From Anaerohalosphaeraceae bacterium (GTDB lineage Bacteria > Planctomycetota > Phycisphaerae > Sedimentisphaerales > UBA12454), in contig JAIORA010000037.1 of the NCBI GenBank assembly GCA_021108375.1, positions 85,118 to 149,117 of the forward strand: DNA of 64,000 nucleotides, in the 5' to 3' direction. Under the pieces are notes generated by a model. The model was not told where the DNA came from. It made no database searches and saw only the letters and a program-made list of their open reading frames with translations. The translations under genes were made by a program, and so were the position numbers. Of this stretch, positions 63,887 to 64,000 are shown piece after piece. Each line of letters starts with the position of its first letter. The first letter of the stretch is position 1.

Positions 63887-63999
63887 TAGCCCTGCCATCA
63901 CTATGGCAGGGTTTTCTTTTTGCGAATAGTAATGCCCTTATTTAGCCCCCTGATTCATCAGGGGGTTGCTGTCATTGCGAGGCGATTTTAAATCGCCGC
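63887..63999. repeat. Hairpin-repeat mosaic upstream of trpD
   Basis: CCCTGCCATCACTATGGCAGGG (63890-63911), CCCCCTGATTCATCAGGGGG (63946-63965), then CATTGCGAGGCGATTTTAAATCGCC; runs to the window edge. Confidence 0.75.
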
Positions 64000-64000
64000 G

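Overview
The window is a planctomycete-like (Phycisphaerae-type, inferred from gene content only) chromosomal segment. (1) About 1-16.4 kb is a minus-strand polysaccharide-degradation locus: a truncated GH67/GH20b-like lipoprotein running off the left edge (absent from the ORF track), a PL1 pectate lyase, a 1557-aa PcRGLX/YetA-like + PD40 + dockerin-like protein, a planctomycete pseudopilin-like protein, a PEP-CTERM protein, two LamG/Ig/dockerin-like paralogs and a LacI regulator with a near-consensus promoter and an inverted-repeat operator candidate. (2) About 16.5-22.8 kb is a small accessory island: an N-formylglutamate amidohydrolase split by an in-frame TGA, an AbiEi/AbiEii-type toxin-antitoxin pair, a HerA/DUF87-type ATPase with a C-terminal winged-helix and PD-(D/E)XK-like region, a small HTH protein and a tyrosine integrase abutting the 3' end of an initiator tRNA-Met. 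(3) About 22.8-57.3 kb is a nearly continuous minus-strand housekeeping block: HIT, rplQ-rpoA-rpsD-rpsK-rpsM-rpmJ-infA-map-adk-secY-rplO-rpsE-rplR-rplF-rpsH-rpsN-rplE-rplX-rplN-rpsQ-rpmC-rplP-rpsC-rplV-rpsS-rplB-rplW-rplD-rplC-rpsJ-fusA-rpsG-rpsL-rpoC-rpoB-rplL-rplJ-rplA-rplK-nusG-secE-tRNA(Trp)-rpmG-tuf-tRNA(Thr). (4) About 58.2-63.8 kb carries pfkA-like, trpA, trpB, trpF and trpD. The most unusual signals are: a 151-bp MITE-like element with 13-bp terminal inverted repeats and an 8-bp flanking duplication; a five-copy ~80-bp imperfect palindrome, four of its copies inside the ribosomal/rpo operons; a recurrent 3'-end module (compensating hairpin + ACTCAAAACT repeats) always directly after minus-strand genes; an HTH-like N-terminal extension on ribosomal protein L22; and the ATPase-nuclease gene beside AbiE as the best candidate for an undescribed defence/mobility gene. 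All calls are by eye; no database search was run.
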